Of a stretch of DNA of 64,000 bases, positions 12,601 through 23,435 are shown one piece after another. The stretch comes from Branchiostoma lanceolatum (lineage: Eukaryota > Chordata > Leptocardii > Amphioxiformes > Branchiostomatidae). The stretch lies in the NCBI RefSeq assembly GCF_035083965.1, contig NC_089737.1:13629029-13693028 (forward strand). The letters run 5' to 3'. Position numbers and translations under genes: made by a program. The first letter of the stretch is position 1. Each line of letters starts with the position of its first letter. Under the pieces are notes generated by a model. It was not told the DNA's origin, made no database searches, and was given only the letters and a program-made list of their open reading frames with translations.

Positions 12601-15600
12601 ATGGTGAAACCAAGATAATTATTGATGAACACACACCCTTTGCAGGTCGAGGTGTTTGCGAATGGCTGTCTTCTGTCACATGAGATATTCTTTCTGCGAA
12701 TATATAACACATGTTATTAGACATACAAGACTTACTGTTGTAGATATGGTTGGAGATTAACAAAAAGTAACATATTTGCATACGAGATTTTCAGGTTTCA
12801 TTACGAAAAATTGCGTAAATGATGCATCAACTCACCTGGTTCCAACGTTATTGTTTTCTTTTCAAGCACTCTTATTGGAGATTTCCCCTCGATTCTGTCT
12901 GTTCAGAAACGAAGAAATAGATTTGTTAAATGTGCAAAATTACCGATGACAGTGAAGAGTTCAAGGACCTTTTGTGAGCGAAGCGATGAGATAAAAAAGG
13001 AAAACCAATAGGAAGAGAATTAAAAATGGCTACAAATCACGCGTAACACACTGAGTGAAGCCCTACATCTACTTGGAGACTAGTAAAATATGTCCGCTTC
13101 CATCCTTCTGAAGTTTGACCTTTTCTTTGTTCAAGCGGGTAAGGATGGGCGTCAGTTTGCCCGAAGGTGGTTTAACAGGAATGTGACCTCGAATAAACCT
13201 ATAGTCGACAACACAGTTATACACAAGGCCCAGTGAGTCAACTATCACCTCGACGTGTCTACTACCACAGTGTGCTTAGTTCCTAGAATCCATTTATATA
13301 GCTAACCTCATACTTCGTAAATCGTATGCTTGCATCGGAAATGGTAGCCTACTACCCCCTGGGGCTATGACTCATATCATCGTCGCCCCCTCCCCACTTT
13401 AATGGAGCACCCATCTGTATCCACCCATTTGAAGCCTGATTTTTACATGGTTGTTTGAACTCAAATTTAGCAGGCCAAATGTTCCTATTCCATATTCTCT
13501 CAATCATAAACACTACATTTGCATAAAATGTCAAATACTTTTAACTTAAAGTCGAGGCTGTGAGTGGGGAGCTTTGGTTGTTCAAATGGGGTTTCCAACA
13601 GGAAAACACTACTTGAGTGGCCTCAGTCCTGAGTCGACTCTAAGACGACTCAAAATCACGTTTGTAAACTGGGCCATCGTAATATGAATGAATGAATGAA
13701 GGCCTTTATTGTACACATATACCCACTGGGTTAAGTACAGGTCACGTCACAACAAAAGAATAGTAAATAGCTATAGATACATCTATAAATACATTGTCAA
13801 ATAACTACAAGAATTGTAAACTCACATCGATTCGACATGTTCGACTTCTCCTCGTTTTTTCGCAATGGTAAAATATGAATCCTCCTTACCAGCGACCCAG
13901 TCCAGCCGACATCTCCGCAGCGCCTGTACGAGGTTAGGTACCGTGGCGCCCTTCGGTCCCGCCATCAGTCTCCACCAGTCGAGACTCCTCCTACACTGAT
14001 CAGGAACCTAGTATTCAGATTTTGTGTTAGATCTGTTGTATAGCAATTTCTAATTTGTTTGAGTGAGAGTTTTATTCAGATCCACATTTAGTCTCATAAG
14101 AGGCTATTCTTCCTGTGGTCTACACATTCATATTTACACATTGCAATTTAAACATTCGAAGGCATACAAATTGACAGTAGAGGACAAAAATAACATAGTT
14201 CCTTAAAAGCAATAATTTGTAGCCAAGAAGAGCAATGTATTACTATCTATCGTAATGACAATATGAGCTATTTGTGTCACCTTTTTATGAGGAATATTTT
14301 TGTTGCGTCAATAAAGCTTCTGCATAATTTTGATGAATCTTACTTTGATATACTACAAGTCATTCTACTATGAACAGATTGTGCAAATAGCTGTTGTGAT
14401 CTCCATGAGCCTCCACTACTCGAGACTCCTCCAGCACTGGTCAGGAACCTAGAATTCAAATTTGTGTGAATTTTTCTGTACATTTAAGTTTGAATGTTGA
14501 TTTTCTTAACGAACTCGCTCAGTGCAAGGCCTCAGGGGGGCACTCATCTAAGCACTGAACTAAATGTTATTGTAGCAGCATCTCTTCACCCTAGGTCAGA
14601 ATCAATGCTCGTGACAAGTATGACTTCACTGACCCATTAGGAGAAGCAGGGATTACGTCTGTATTCTTTTATTTCATTTCATGTGGACTCCAGAAAGATT
14701 ACTGAACGTTTTCACTGATGGAGATCTGAATGATGATTCTAACACCTGGAATAGCTTGAAATTGTAAGAGTACCACATGAATTAAAGAGGACCTAATGTA
14801 GACTTTTTATCACTGGTCATTTTTTTAAACATTTTTTTCCTATGTGTTGTGTATACATATATATAGTTTTTTTTTTTAATGTATGTTAATCGGTAATAGC
14901 TGCAAGTTACATTGTTTAGCTGATTGTGGGTCCAAATAAACTCATCACTCAACAAACAAATAAACAAACCTTCAAACTCTGCTTTTCGAACACCATAATC
15001 TCGTCCACCGTCTGACCGAGCTCCATGGCGACGATCTTCCAGGAGGTTTTCACTTCTGACTCCACAATGTCGAATGCACGATCCAGATCTATAACAGCAA
15101 AATTTGTTACAATACGTGCTATCTTTGTGAGCTAGTGTTGTAACAGTTTAGAGGAATGTTTGATTTAAGTTGACTTCGGATCTTTATTACGTACAAATGT
15201 ACAGTACTATGTCTCCACAATGTCAAATGCACGTCATATTTTATCTAAATATACAAGACAAAACATATGTTACAGCCAGTGTCATCTTTATGAGGTAGTT
15301 GCGTAACTTTTAATGAGGAATGTTGAAGTCTGCTGAATGGAATTGGAGCTCTCTATTATGTGCGAATACATGTACATCTGCAATCTCTATAATGTACGTA
15401 AAAAGGAACTTATCTTGGTGGACCACAATCCATTCTATTATGAAGAGAAGAAAGACTGAATGCAGCCGGAGGCTGTTTCCACAACCTCCGAGCCGCAGAA
15501 TACAGTGGATCATCATCATGAAGAGATTGTGCAAATAGTTGGTGTAATGTTAAGTCGTGCCATTGTCTTTGTGTCCTTGTCCCAAACTCACCTACATGTA

Positions 15601-16366
15601 ACACTTCAGTAGCTGTAACGTCCAAATACCAGGGCACATAGCAGCAACAAGAGGTTTTTTTGTGATCATATATGATAGAAGTAGACAGGCTTCCGTTTTT
15701 CTGCGCTGCGATAACAAAGCTTCTGTATAATTTTGCTGGCGTTGCAGCTGCTTTAATCGACTAGAAGTAATTATACTGAGAAGAAATTGACGTGTAAAGA
15801 ATCGGTTTGAAACAGACGCAAGCCTACTTTTATCATATATGATCACAATTAAAAGCTCTACTTGTTGTTAGTAGTGCAGTAGTCATTGTCTCTGTCCTTG
15901 GCCCAAACTTACCTAACATTTCAATGACGTTAAGATGTCCAAATACCAGTACACTGAACTACTGACAACAAGTATATTTGTGATCATATACGAGCGTATT
16001 GTAAACGTACACTTCTGTTTGTCTGCATTAGAAAAGTAAGTTTACAAAGCAATTTACCCATTTTCACGGCGATCACTGGGCGACCGTGCAGCGACCACAA
16101 TTGGATTTGTGTAACCCATTTTCCACATTCGAATATGTGCAAGACATAAAAGTATGATTTTTTTAACAAACAAACCGCAAAAATATTAAGAAAGAAAAGC
16201 TTTCTTTATCTATGAAATTCGTTGAGCGATCTGTTAGACTTTTGGTCGCTCAGCGATCGCTCAGCAGTCGCAGTCTCTAGTAGAAAAGGGGTGTAACGTC
16301 TACAAAGCATTTGTACTTACCATCCTTGTTGGAATGATTCCTCCCTCGGGCTACTTGACTCGGCAT
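9658..16366 (-). CDS. death-domain protein with long disordered, repeat-bearing tail
   Basis: Seven minus-strand exons are inferred: 16366-16321, microexon 15612-15592, 15088-14970, 14007-13890, 12898-12836, 12693-12637 and 12320-9658. The summed frame gives about 1028 residues, all phases agree, and the stop is at 9658. Residues about 24-101 form a death domain split over exons 3 and 4 (SWKIVAMELGQTVDEI, then WWRLMAGPKGATVPNLVQAL). Death domains assemble signalling complexes in the cytoplasm. The tail is basic, then acidic, and predicted disordered. It has three divergent HSS...RSH...TAP repeats (about 233-347), three ITDWT/TTDWT repeats (about 389-437), a PPVPPRRKR SH3-type proline motif (about 546) and two copies of an acidic EE-(L/M)-(I/V)-IY motif (about 793-811 and 844-862). 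The microexon and the first exon are the weakest calls. No second death-fold or enzyme domain is seen. Confidence 0.72.
13680..13800. repeat. possible retroelement 3' tail fragment
   Basis: A GAATGAATGAATGAAGGCC tract leads into a stretch ending near TACCCACTGGG, a look often seen at SINE/LINE tails. It lies in intron 4 of the death-domain gene. No coding part remains, so this is a weak call. Confidence 0.3.
14403..14452 (-). pseudogene. echo of the second death-domain exon
   Basis: About 50 bases match the first part of exon 4 of the death-domain gene (14007-13958), including its TAG acceptor context and the codons for the start of the second half of the domain. The copy breaks off before the conserved core and has no donor. 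It is a partial tandem exon duplication. Confidence 0.6.
15060..15970. repeat. decayed tandem duplications around the 5' exons of the death-domain gene
   Basis: Blocks recur in direct orientation. About 15061-15120 resembles about 15211-15280, and includes part of the first death-domain exon. About 15560-15650, holding the 21-base microexon, resembles about 15885-15975, where the acceptor is lost. Part of about 14290-14395 resembles parts of 15490-15790. These are old local duplications with only one intact exon of each kind. Confidence 0.5.
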
Positions 16367-16369
16367 ATT

Positions 16370-18580
16370 GTTGATGGTTTGGAGGCCTTTCAACTGCCAC
16401 AAAACTTGACAAAAAAAGCTAAAACTAATCCACAAGTTGCTCCAACCTTCTCAGAAGCCTACCGTCGACACAACTTTGACGGGAAAAGTACAATATCGCG
16501 GTACGATGAATACAAAAGCAGATCAAATTCCGTCACACACAGAGCTAGATTAATAGACACAGCTACACGCCTTAAAGGTCACGCGACCTTAACCTGGATC
16601 AGACGATAATCGTCTGCACAGCCAAGGCCCCATAAGTAACGCCAATTCATGTTTATCCGTTGTGGTTACTAGAACCTATATCCGTCGTTTAAAAAAAAGG
16701 GTATTTAGAGATACTGTTTATTGAAATGCAGCATTATAAATTCCACCATTACGGAAAACTTGACAGCCGCAAGTGTCAAGATCACTATCTTGATAAACAT
16801 TCATTTGAATACAACGAGGTCAAAATTTTAAGTGATTTTGGTCACTTTTGCTCGAAGTGAGACATTTTGTTCCGTTTTGACTCTATATTCTCTAACCTAG
16901 AAATCATTTCATAAGATTGATTCGGTGTTTTGAATGTTAGATTAGTCACATTTGTGATTCTTCGAATTTTATGTTAACATGTGACAACAGTCAACACTAG
17001 TATAAAGTAATGTCAGGTATATGGGGCCCTGTAAAAAGGGATGGGTGTTTGAAAGGGCCTGGGTGGTTGTGCAACTTTCCGTTGTCTGTCCACATATTTG
17101 GTCTCGTGTCCTATCGTCAGTTTAGTGACCCTTTATTCTTTGGGTGATTGGTTTTGAAAAGACGTATCCTTGAGGATGCAACTTGATTGCTTTAGCTAGC
17201 CATCGTTGGTTTTTAGTACGGGGTCGTCAGATGAATTAAGGAGGTTGATTTTTGGAGTGTTGGATTTCTTATTCTTAATCTGTTCTCTCTCTCAAATGCG
17301 TTACAGTTTCGACTTTTTTTCACAAATCATGCTGCTAATGTCCCAATGGGACCAATAGGGAAAACAGTGGGTGACCCGATTCAAAAACACAAAATATTTA
17401 CAGTACTTGATTAGTCGAAATAATTGACTGCCACGCTTAATGGCACTTTTCGTAGCTTTAAAAGATTGGCTACGACCCCGAGCAGAATATTCTGTATGCC
17501 TACTGTATGGGCCGACAATAACAGAATTAAACTGCGTTCTTATTTCTGATTGCCCATGGTAGGTGTTTTAAAACTATATTTCAAAAGTTTTCTGATTGGT
17601 GAATATTGATTTAATGAAGAAGTGTCTCTACTCCAAGATTACCATAAACGAAATCACCATGTGTAGGCATAGTTAGCTTAGCTCAAACACTGATATAAAC
17701 TTTCGTGCTCAACAATTGAACAAGATAGAAAGAATGGCAAAAGCAACAATGCTAAGAGTCTGCTTTTAATCAAAATTACCAACACCCAAGTAACAAGGAA
17801 ACACTAATTACTAGTAAGTAACTCTCAAATTTTTCAAATGTATGTATAACAATATTGTATGGAAGGTTTTCCATATGCTGTAAACACTCTTACAGTGGCA
17901 ACAAAAAGCAGTAACTTCACCTTAGCAACACACAAATCATTCCTACACCTTCAGATGTGATATAAAATAATAATATTAAATCAGGAATAATTCTGCAATA
18001 AATTGTATCAAACTCTGCACCAATAATAAAAAGCCAATGAAAAATAATATGTCCCCAACCAAAATTATACAGATTATATCAAATATTTCAATTGAATTTT
18101 ACCATTTCTATTCATGTCAAAAACACTGTAACAAATGATTAATGATGCATGATTATAATGACATAAAGTATACAACATATTCCTATATACATCAAATAGA
18201 AAACTTACAAACTATTGATGTATGCTTTACCTTGTATTAATCACTTCACAAAAGTGCAAAAGACACTTTATAAAGGTACAAAAGAACTCAGTCAGTCACT
18301 ACAAAACAAGTTCTTGTTATAATTAACAAAATTTTTTGAATGTAGAAAAGGTACATTTAAAGCATGGCATTTCTTTCATTGGAAAATATTGTCTGCCCTT
18401 TCACAAAAATAGCATTTTGACTTATATATACTAAGTATACAAGCCTTATTCCATTTCATTCCTTTTCCAGTGTGGCTGAAAGTGCCATAGCCCTTTTTAC
18501 CAATGTCATGAGAATATTTTTTCCTATAAATGTTCACTCTTATAGTCAGCCAGCACCTCTGACACAATATTCCCTCTATT
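16370..18580. other. intergenic: 5' flank of death-domain gene and 3' flank of zinc-finger gene
   Basis: AT-rich, with no supported coding exon. The plus-strand open frame at 16334-16609 overlaps the first exon of the death-domain gene in antisense and has no splice or homology support. Part of 18000-18880 is probably the 3' untranslated region of the zinc-finger gene. Confidence 0.4.
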
Positions 18581-18790
18581 TGACCAATTTCTACTAGTCA
18601 AACCTGTACAAGTGACCACGTCAAATAAGGACTACCTGGCAAATGTAACCACTTTTTGGTGGTCCCTTAGATAATGTCCCCGTTGACACAAGCATTAAGA
18701 ATCCTGTCTATAGTGACCACCTGTCCACATAGACCAGATTTTCTAAGTCCCCTATGTAGTCTTCTTTTGACAGTATTTTTCTAGCTGGAG
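18581..18790. repeat. copy 1 of the AGTCAAACCTG dispersed repeat
   Basis: This segment shares long blocks with about 60525-60710 and with part of 54775-54870: GTCAAACCTG near one edge, GGTGGTCCCTT in the middle, and AAGAATCCTGTCTATAGTGACC towards the other edge. The 60.5 kb copy ends in an inverted GGTTTGACTGTA, so the family looks like a MITE with short terminal inverted repeats. Confidence 0.6.
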
Positions 18791-18880
18791 GCTATGTTGT
18801 CATGGCAACAATGTATTTGCCTTATACACTAACCATGGTGCCCTGCGCATCCCAGTATGCAATGGGTTCCAGCAAAACAT

Positions 18881-21800
18881 CTATTGTGGAACATTATCTG
18901 TGGCGTGTTTTGATCTCACATGGCGCTTGAGATGAGCTTTCTGCACTGCTCTGTAGTCACACTGCTCGCAAGCAAACGGCTTCTCGCCCGTGTGGATTCT
19001 CATGTGTTTCGCGAGCAACGCCTTCTTAGTCGTTCGATGACCGCACGTGCCACACATGAAGGGACGCTCGCCGGTGTGGATCTGTTTGTGAAACCTCATA
19101 GTTACCCTGTAGGCTGAGGTGTAGTCACATAGTGGACACGTGTACTTTGCACAATTGCGACTGTTTGTACTGACACTTGAACTTGTATTAACGCTCGTAG
19201 GATCGTTAGAATTGATTCTCGCAAGATCACTTGCATTCACACTTACAAGGTAATTTGTATTCATACTTTTAAGATCGTTAGCATTGATACCTGCAAGATC
19301 ATTTGCATTGACAGGTACAAGATAGTTTGCATCGACACTGGTAGGATCGTTTGTATTGACACAATCTTCAATATTGTTTTGTGTTTCGGGGCCATTTCTG
19401 TCAAAATCAGTACTAGTGTATGTCTCACTCAGACTCCGAGAACCATTTTCAGACGGCTCATGGGAATTCTGTGTTATATGTCTCTTTTTGTGTCGCTTCA
19501 AGTTGTACTTGGTTGCACATCGAATACCGCACACCTCACAATAGAAGACGTTCTTTCTTTTAGATGACGTCACTTGTTTTGTCACCCCAGGCTCTTTTTC
19601 TTTTAGTACTTCATCTTGAGACAGTGTCTCTGTTGATGCTGTGCTTGCTGTTACTGTTTCTGTTGTTTGAACAGTATGTTTCCTTTTCTTGTGTCGTTCT
19701 AAGTTGGCTCTAAGAGGGGTTTGATACCCGCATTCCACACAAGCGTAGAGTTTCTTGACCTGCATCTTCTGGAGTCTTATTTCTACTTTGCAATTTAGTC
19801 CTTCCTCTTGAGACAGTGTCCCTGTTGTTGGTGGTGGTGGTGTTGCTGTTGTTGTTTGGCCAGTAGTATGTCTCCTTTTCTTGTGTCGTGTTAAGTTGGC
19901 CCTTAAGGGTGTTTGATACCCACACTCTACACAGGTGAAGAGTTTCTTGCTCTGTACCCTCTTTGGTTCTCCTTCTACATTGCTGTCTAATCCTTCCTCT
20001 TGGGACAGTGTCTCTGTTGTTGTTATTTGGACAGTATGTTTCCTTTTCTTGTGTCGTTCTAAGTTGGGCCTAAGAGGCGTCTGATACCCACACTCCACGC
20101 ACGTGAAGAGTTTCTTGATTTGTAGCCCCTTGGGTTTTCCATGTGTACTGCTGTTCAGTCCTTCCACTTGAGACGGTGTCTCTGTTGTTGCTGCTGCTCC
20201 TGATTTGCCAGTAGTATGTTTTCTTTTCTTGTGTCGTGATAAATTGGCCTTTAGAGGCGTTTCATACCCACATTCCACACATATGAAGAGTTTCTTGGCC
20301 CTTCTGTCCACAATTTCTACGGCTTCAACATTGATATTGCTATCATGCAGGGGCAGACTTTCCTTTTCTGATGACATCACGTTTTCTGCAAGCCTTTCCT
20401 CTTGGAACAGATTTTCTGTTGTTGTTGTCGCTGTTTGGCCAGAATGTTTTCTCCTCTTGTGTCTCAGAACATTGGACTTTTGAGATGATTTATACCCACA
20501 ATCGTCACAGGCAAAGCGTTTTCTACCCTTCGCAGTAGCCACACTAGTGTCAAGGACTGGAATGTTGGTCTCATGTACTTGCAGTGTCTCTCTTTCCACA
20601 CTGTTGTTAAGGCCTGGAATGTTGCCCTCATGTAGTTGCAGCATTTCCTGTTCCACACTTGTGTTAAGGACTTGAACATTGGTTCCCTGCACTTGTAGTG
20701 TTTCCTTTTCCGCAGTACTGTTGTTAATGGCTTGAGCGTTGCTCTCATCCTCTTCCAGTGTTTCATGATCATTTTCACCACTTGTGGCAAGGACCGGAGC
20801 ATTGCTCTCTTGCTCTTGCAGAGTTTCATTTTCCAAAGACGGCATCGCTGCTGCCGCTTGCCCAACCTTGTGTTTCTTTCTCTTCATGTGTCTGATCAGA
20901 TTGTACTTGCTGGAGGTTTTTATCCCACAGACTCCACACACAAAACATTTCTTACCCTTCCTTGTCATACCGTTTACCATGGTGTTTCCAACATTGCTGC
21001 TTTCCCGTCTTTCATTTGGATCAGATACTGTTATCCTGTGGCCAGTGTGTTTCCTTCTTTGCTGGTGTCTGAGCAAGTTAAACTTGCTGTACATTTCGAA
21101 CCCGCACTCCGTGCATACAAAACTCTTCCTGCCCTTTCCTGCCAGATGATTTTGAACTTGAGCTTTTGCTTGAGATATCACCCTCATTATTCTCTGGTGT
21201 TCAGACTCGCTCACAATTACTTCACAATCTGAGTCTCGCTCACTGGCGTCGTTTTGACCAATGGATGTATATTCCTCTGCAAATACTGGACCCTCTTGGT
21301 CGCTTGAAGCCCCATTTTGCTGGGGTATCCTCTGAATAAGCATCACTGGATAGACGTCAGTTTCTTCATTCAAGCTTTGGTGGGTTCTAACAAGCCGTAC
21401 ATTAGAGTCTGAATCGTCTTGTTCATCTGTGATGTCCACAACAGATTCAAGCGGGGGCGATTGCCGCTCTGATCTCGGGAATATTTCCGACAGTCCGTCC
21501 AAATACTTCTCTGGTGCGTCTACATCTATCATACTACAAACTACAGACTCGTTGTCGTTGTTGTTTGGCATGGGTGTGCTGTTCCGACTGGTACTTCCAG
21601 TGTACTCTCCTCTGAGACCGATATTTGAATCAGCGATCCTGAAGACAGACCTTGAGGCTGGGCCGTCACCAGTTGCTGAAAGCGTTGGTTCCTCTGTTGG
21701 TTTGTTGGCAGTAGATGGACTTTGCTGTAACGCTTGTGGATTATCGTCAGTCTTACTCGAGTCTGTGATATCGATGACTTCAGGGCTTGGACTTCTGTCT

Positions 21801-22003
21801 TCTTCCTCACATTCCTTGTACTCGAGAACCATCACATCTTTAAGAATGTTGGCCAAACGTTCCTTGTTGTTGGTGTTGTTGTTGGTGTCAATGTTTCGCC
21901 TGTTGAGTTCTAAGATCAGTTCTTCTATGTAGAGTCTCGGGAGCACAGCGAGGGTCACCTCTTCAGAAAGGCCACGTAACTTGGGTTCTTCAAGATTCCG
22001 CAT
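18881..22003 (-). CDS. SAP-like domain protein with 11 C2H2 zinc fingers
   Basis: One coding exon encodes 1040 residues. The ATG at 22003 lies four bases inside an acceptor (TTATTCCAG|CAAAATG), so a 5' non-coding exon is expected upstream. The in-frame extension beyond it reads through intron. Residues about 8-62 form a SAP-like helix-extension-helix module nearly identical in layout to exon 1 of the divergent CUT-homeobox gene. Two SUMO-interaction-like motifs, VIDITD (about 76) and VVDITDEQDD (about 188), sit next to acidic stretches. Eleven C2H2 fingers start near residues 297, 356, 499, 575, 635, 691, 755, 822, 956, 984 and 1012. Only the last three are joined by short linkers, two of them the classical TGE(R/K)PF. 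Fingers 4-7 are close copies (CVECGY.TPLR.NL). Linkers include a 21-residue repeat (about 420-490) and an Asn-Ala-Asn-Asp-Leu repeat (about 885-945). It is probably a nuclear DNA-binding regulator with no known orthologue that I can name. Confidence 0.93.
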   Translation of the reverse strand: MRNLEEPKLRGLSEEVTLAVLPRLYIEELILELNRRNIDTNNNTNNKERLANILKDVMVLEYKECEEEDRSPSPEVIDITDSSKTDDNPQALQQSPSTANKPTEEPTLSATGDGPASRSVFRIADSNIGLRGEYTGSTSRNSTPMPNNNDNESVVCSMIDVDAPEKYLDGLSEIFPRSERQSPPLESVVDITDEQDDSDSNVRLVRTHQSLNEETDVYPVMLIQRIPQQNGASSDQEGPVFAEEYTSIGQNDASERDSDCEVIVSESEHQRIMRVISQAKAQVQNHLAGKGRKSFVCTECGFEMYSKFNLLRHQQRRKHTGHRITVSDPNERRESSNVGNTMVNGMTRKGKKCFVCGVCGIKTSSKYNLIRHMKRKKHKVGQAAAAMPSLENETLQEQESNAPVLATSGENDHETLEEDESNAQAINNSTAEKETLQVQGTNVQVLNTSVEQEMLQLHEGNIPGLNNSVERETLQVHETNIPVLDTSVATAKGRKRFACDDCGYKSSQKSNVLRHKRRKHSGQTATTTTENLFQEERLAENVMSSEKESLPLHDSNINVEAVEIVDRRAKKLFICVECGYETPLKANLSRHKKRKHTTGKSGAAATTETPSQVEGLNSSTHGKPKGLQIKKLFTCVECGYQTPLRPNLERHKKRKHTVQITTTETLSQEEGLDSNVEGEPKRVQSKKLFTCVECGYQTPLRANLTRHKKRRHTTGQTTTATPPPPTTGTLSQEEGLNCKVEIRLQKMQVKKLYACVECGYQTPLRANLERHKKRKHTVQTTETVTASTASTETLSQDEVLKEKEPGVTKQVTSSKRKNVFYCEVCGIRCATKYNLKRHKKRHITQNSHEPSENGSRSLSETYTSTDFDRNGPETQNNIEDCVNTNDPTSVDANYLVPVNANDLAGINANDLKSMNTNYLVSVNASDLARINSNDPTSVNTSSSVSTNSRNCAKYTCPLCDYTSAYRVTMRFHKQIHTGERPFMCGTCGHRTTKKALLAKHMRIHTGEKPFACEQCDYRAVQKAHLKRHVRSKHATDNVPQ

Positions 22004-22007
22004 TTTG

Positions 22008-23435
22008 CTGGAATAATAGAGTTTTATTTGTAAGTTCTTGCCCGAGGGCTTGTGATAGAAAAAGTATACAAAAAAAATTACGTCTGAAAACACACAAACT
22101 ATCTTCAATCAGTGCGCAGCCTGTTGGCAACATGATAGTATGTTCCTCAAATTTACAAGCAGGCAGAAGTTTTAGGCATACATTATTTTCGCAGCATGCT
22201 CTCTTTTTCGAGCGGTCACAAACCATCCTCACCACAAAACCACTGTCTCTAAACAAGAAGGTTTTATAAAACCTCCTTGCTCTAAAGTTACACACCTGGA
22301 CTTAACTTGCCTGGCTGAACACCTGGACTTGAAAGCAGAAACGGCAGAGGTCTTTGAAATCTTAGAATCCGATCTTTAGATTGTAAACATCTAAGCCACG
22401 ACACCGCCACGCACGCCACCAGTCGAACCGGAACTTCCGCCCTGGGCACGAGATTAGGTCAGGGGTCAAGGCTAAAGTTATCGACAGGATTTCTTTGAAA
22501 ACCTAATTTTCTCAAAATGTGTTACTTAACTAATGATACACATAGATATTGTTAGAGGTGCAGATAGAAAGTATGCTTTGAAGGTTTGTAATAGAACGAG
22601 TATAAAATAACAAAAACACCCCTTTGACTTGAGTGAAACAATTCGTACTCGATCCCAGGTCCTTATTTTGTACTTGACCCAAACAATGTCACTATTGACA
22701 CCTTAAGTGCCTTTCTTCAGTTCGTTTTGAACCATATTGTTTTCCGTTTTTCACTTGATCCTAGGAACATGTAAAAACTTCTTTATATCCTTGGAAAAGG
22801 CTGAAGTTCTTGTTCTAACCTTTGATCTCTGACCTATGACATTTTCTAGCATACCACAACAAACATTTGTTTCACACGCACACCCGACTCATTTGGGGCC
22901 TATTCACACCTTTCCAAAGGTCAGTATTTACATGTAGCTTGTTGGACTACATTACTCTTCGTTCGGCGTAAAAAATGTCCCTGATATACACCAGTTAACG
23001 TTTACCAAGGGAGTAAATGAGGGTACTGAGTTATGATATTATACTGTAATGGATATCACGTTATACCAAGCCCCAGAAAATACTAAGTTTTCTTGTCTCT
23101 TTCCTGTGTTCCATTTGATCGCCATAATAAGAGGGCCTTATTTGTGAGGTAGTAAATAAAATTTTATCAGCATCATATTTATTATGATATTGTAATAATA
23201 TTTGTTATATCAGATTGGCCAGATACTGTCTACGTTATCTGCTAAGTTATCTAATATATCATAAAGAAGGACAAACTTTATATTAGTCATGTATAAAGAC
23301 TGACATGTACTAGTAGTGATTCTATTGTTTTGAATGCTCATTATAATGTTTCATTGTAATAATCTATACTTGCTATACTATTACTAAGTATCCTTCATTG
23401 TGTAGTGACCTTTGACCTTACATATCTATCATCAG
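22008..23435. promoter_or_regulatory. head-to-head intergenic region of the zinc-finger and CUT-homeobox genes
   Basis: About 1.4 kb separates the two divergent coding starts, both of which sit directly after an acceptor site. Non-coding first exons of both genes and a shared or paired promoter should lie here. I see no clear TATA box or CpG-dense core by eye. The arrangement, not a motif, is the basis of the call. Confidence 0.45.

Noticed and set aside
13820-13856. Possible extra exon of the death-domain gene with a GAT|GTGAGT donor
   Set aside because: Every nearby acceptor gives a length that breaks the phase-1 chain between exons 4 and 5, and the neighbouring exons join in frame without it.
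16334-16609. Plus-strand 91-residue frame at 16.3-16.6 kb
   Set aside because: It overlaps the first exon and leader of the death-domain gene in antisense and has no homology or splice support.
22004-22108. In-frame upstream extension of the zinc-finger protein (start at 22108)
   Set aside because: It reads across a good acceptor (TTATTCCAG) into intron-like sequence. The ATG at 22003 aligns with the start of the paralogous module in the CUT gene.
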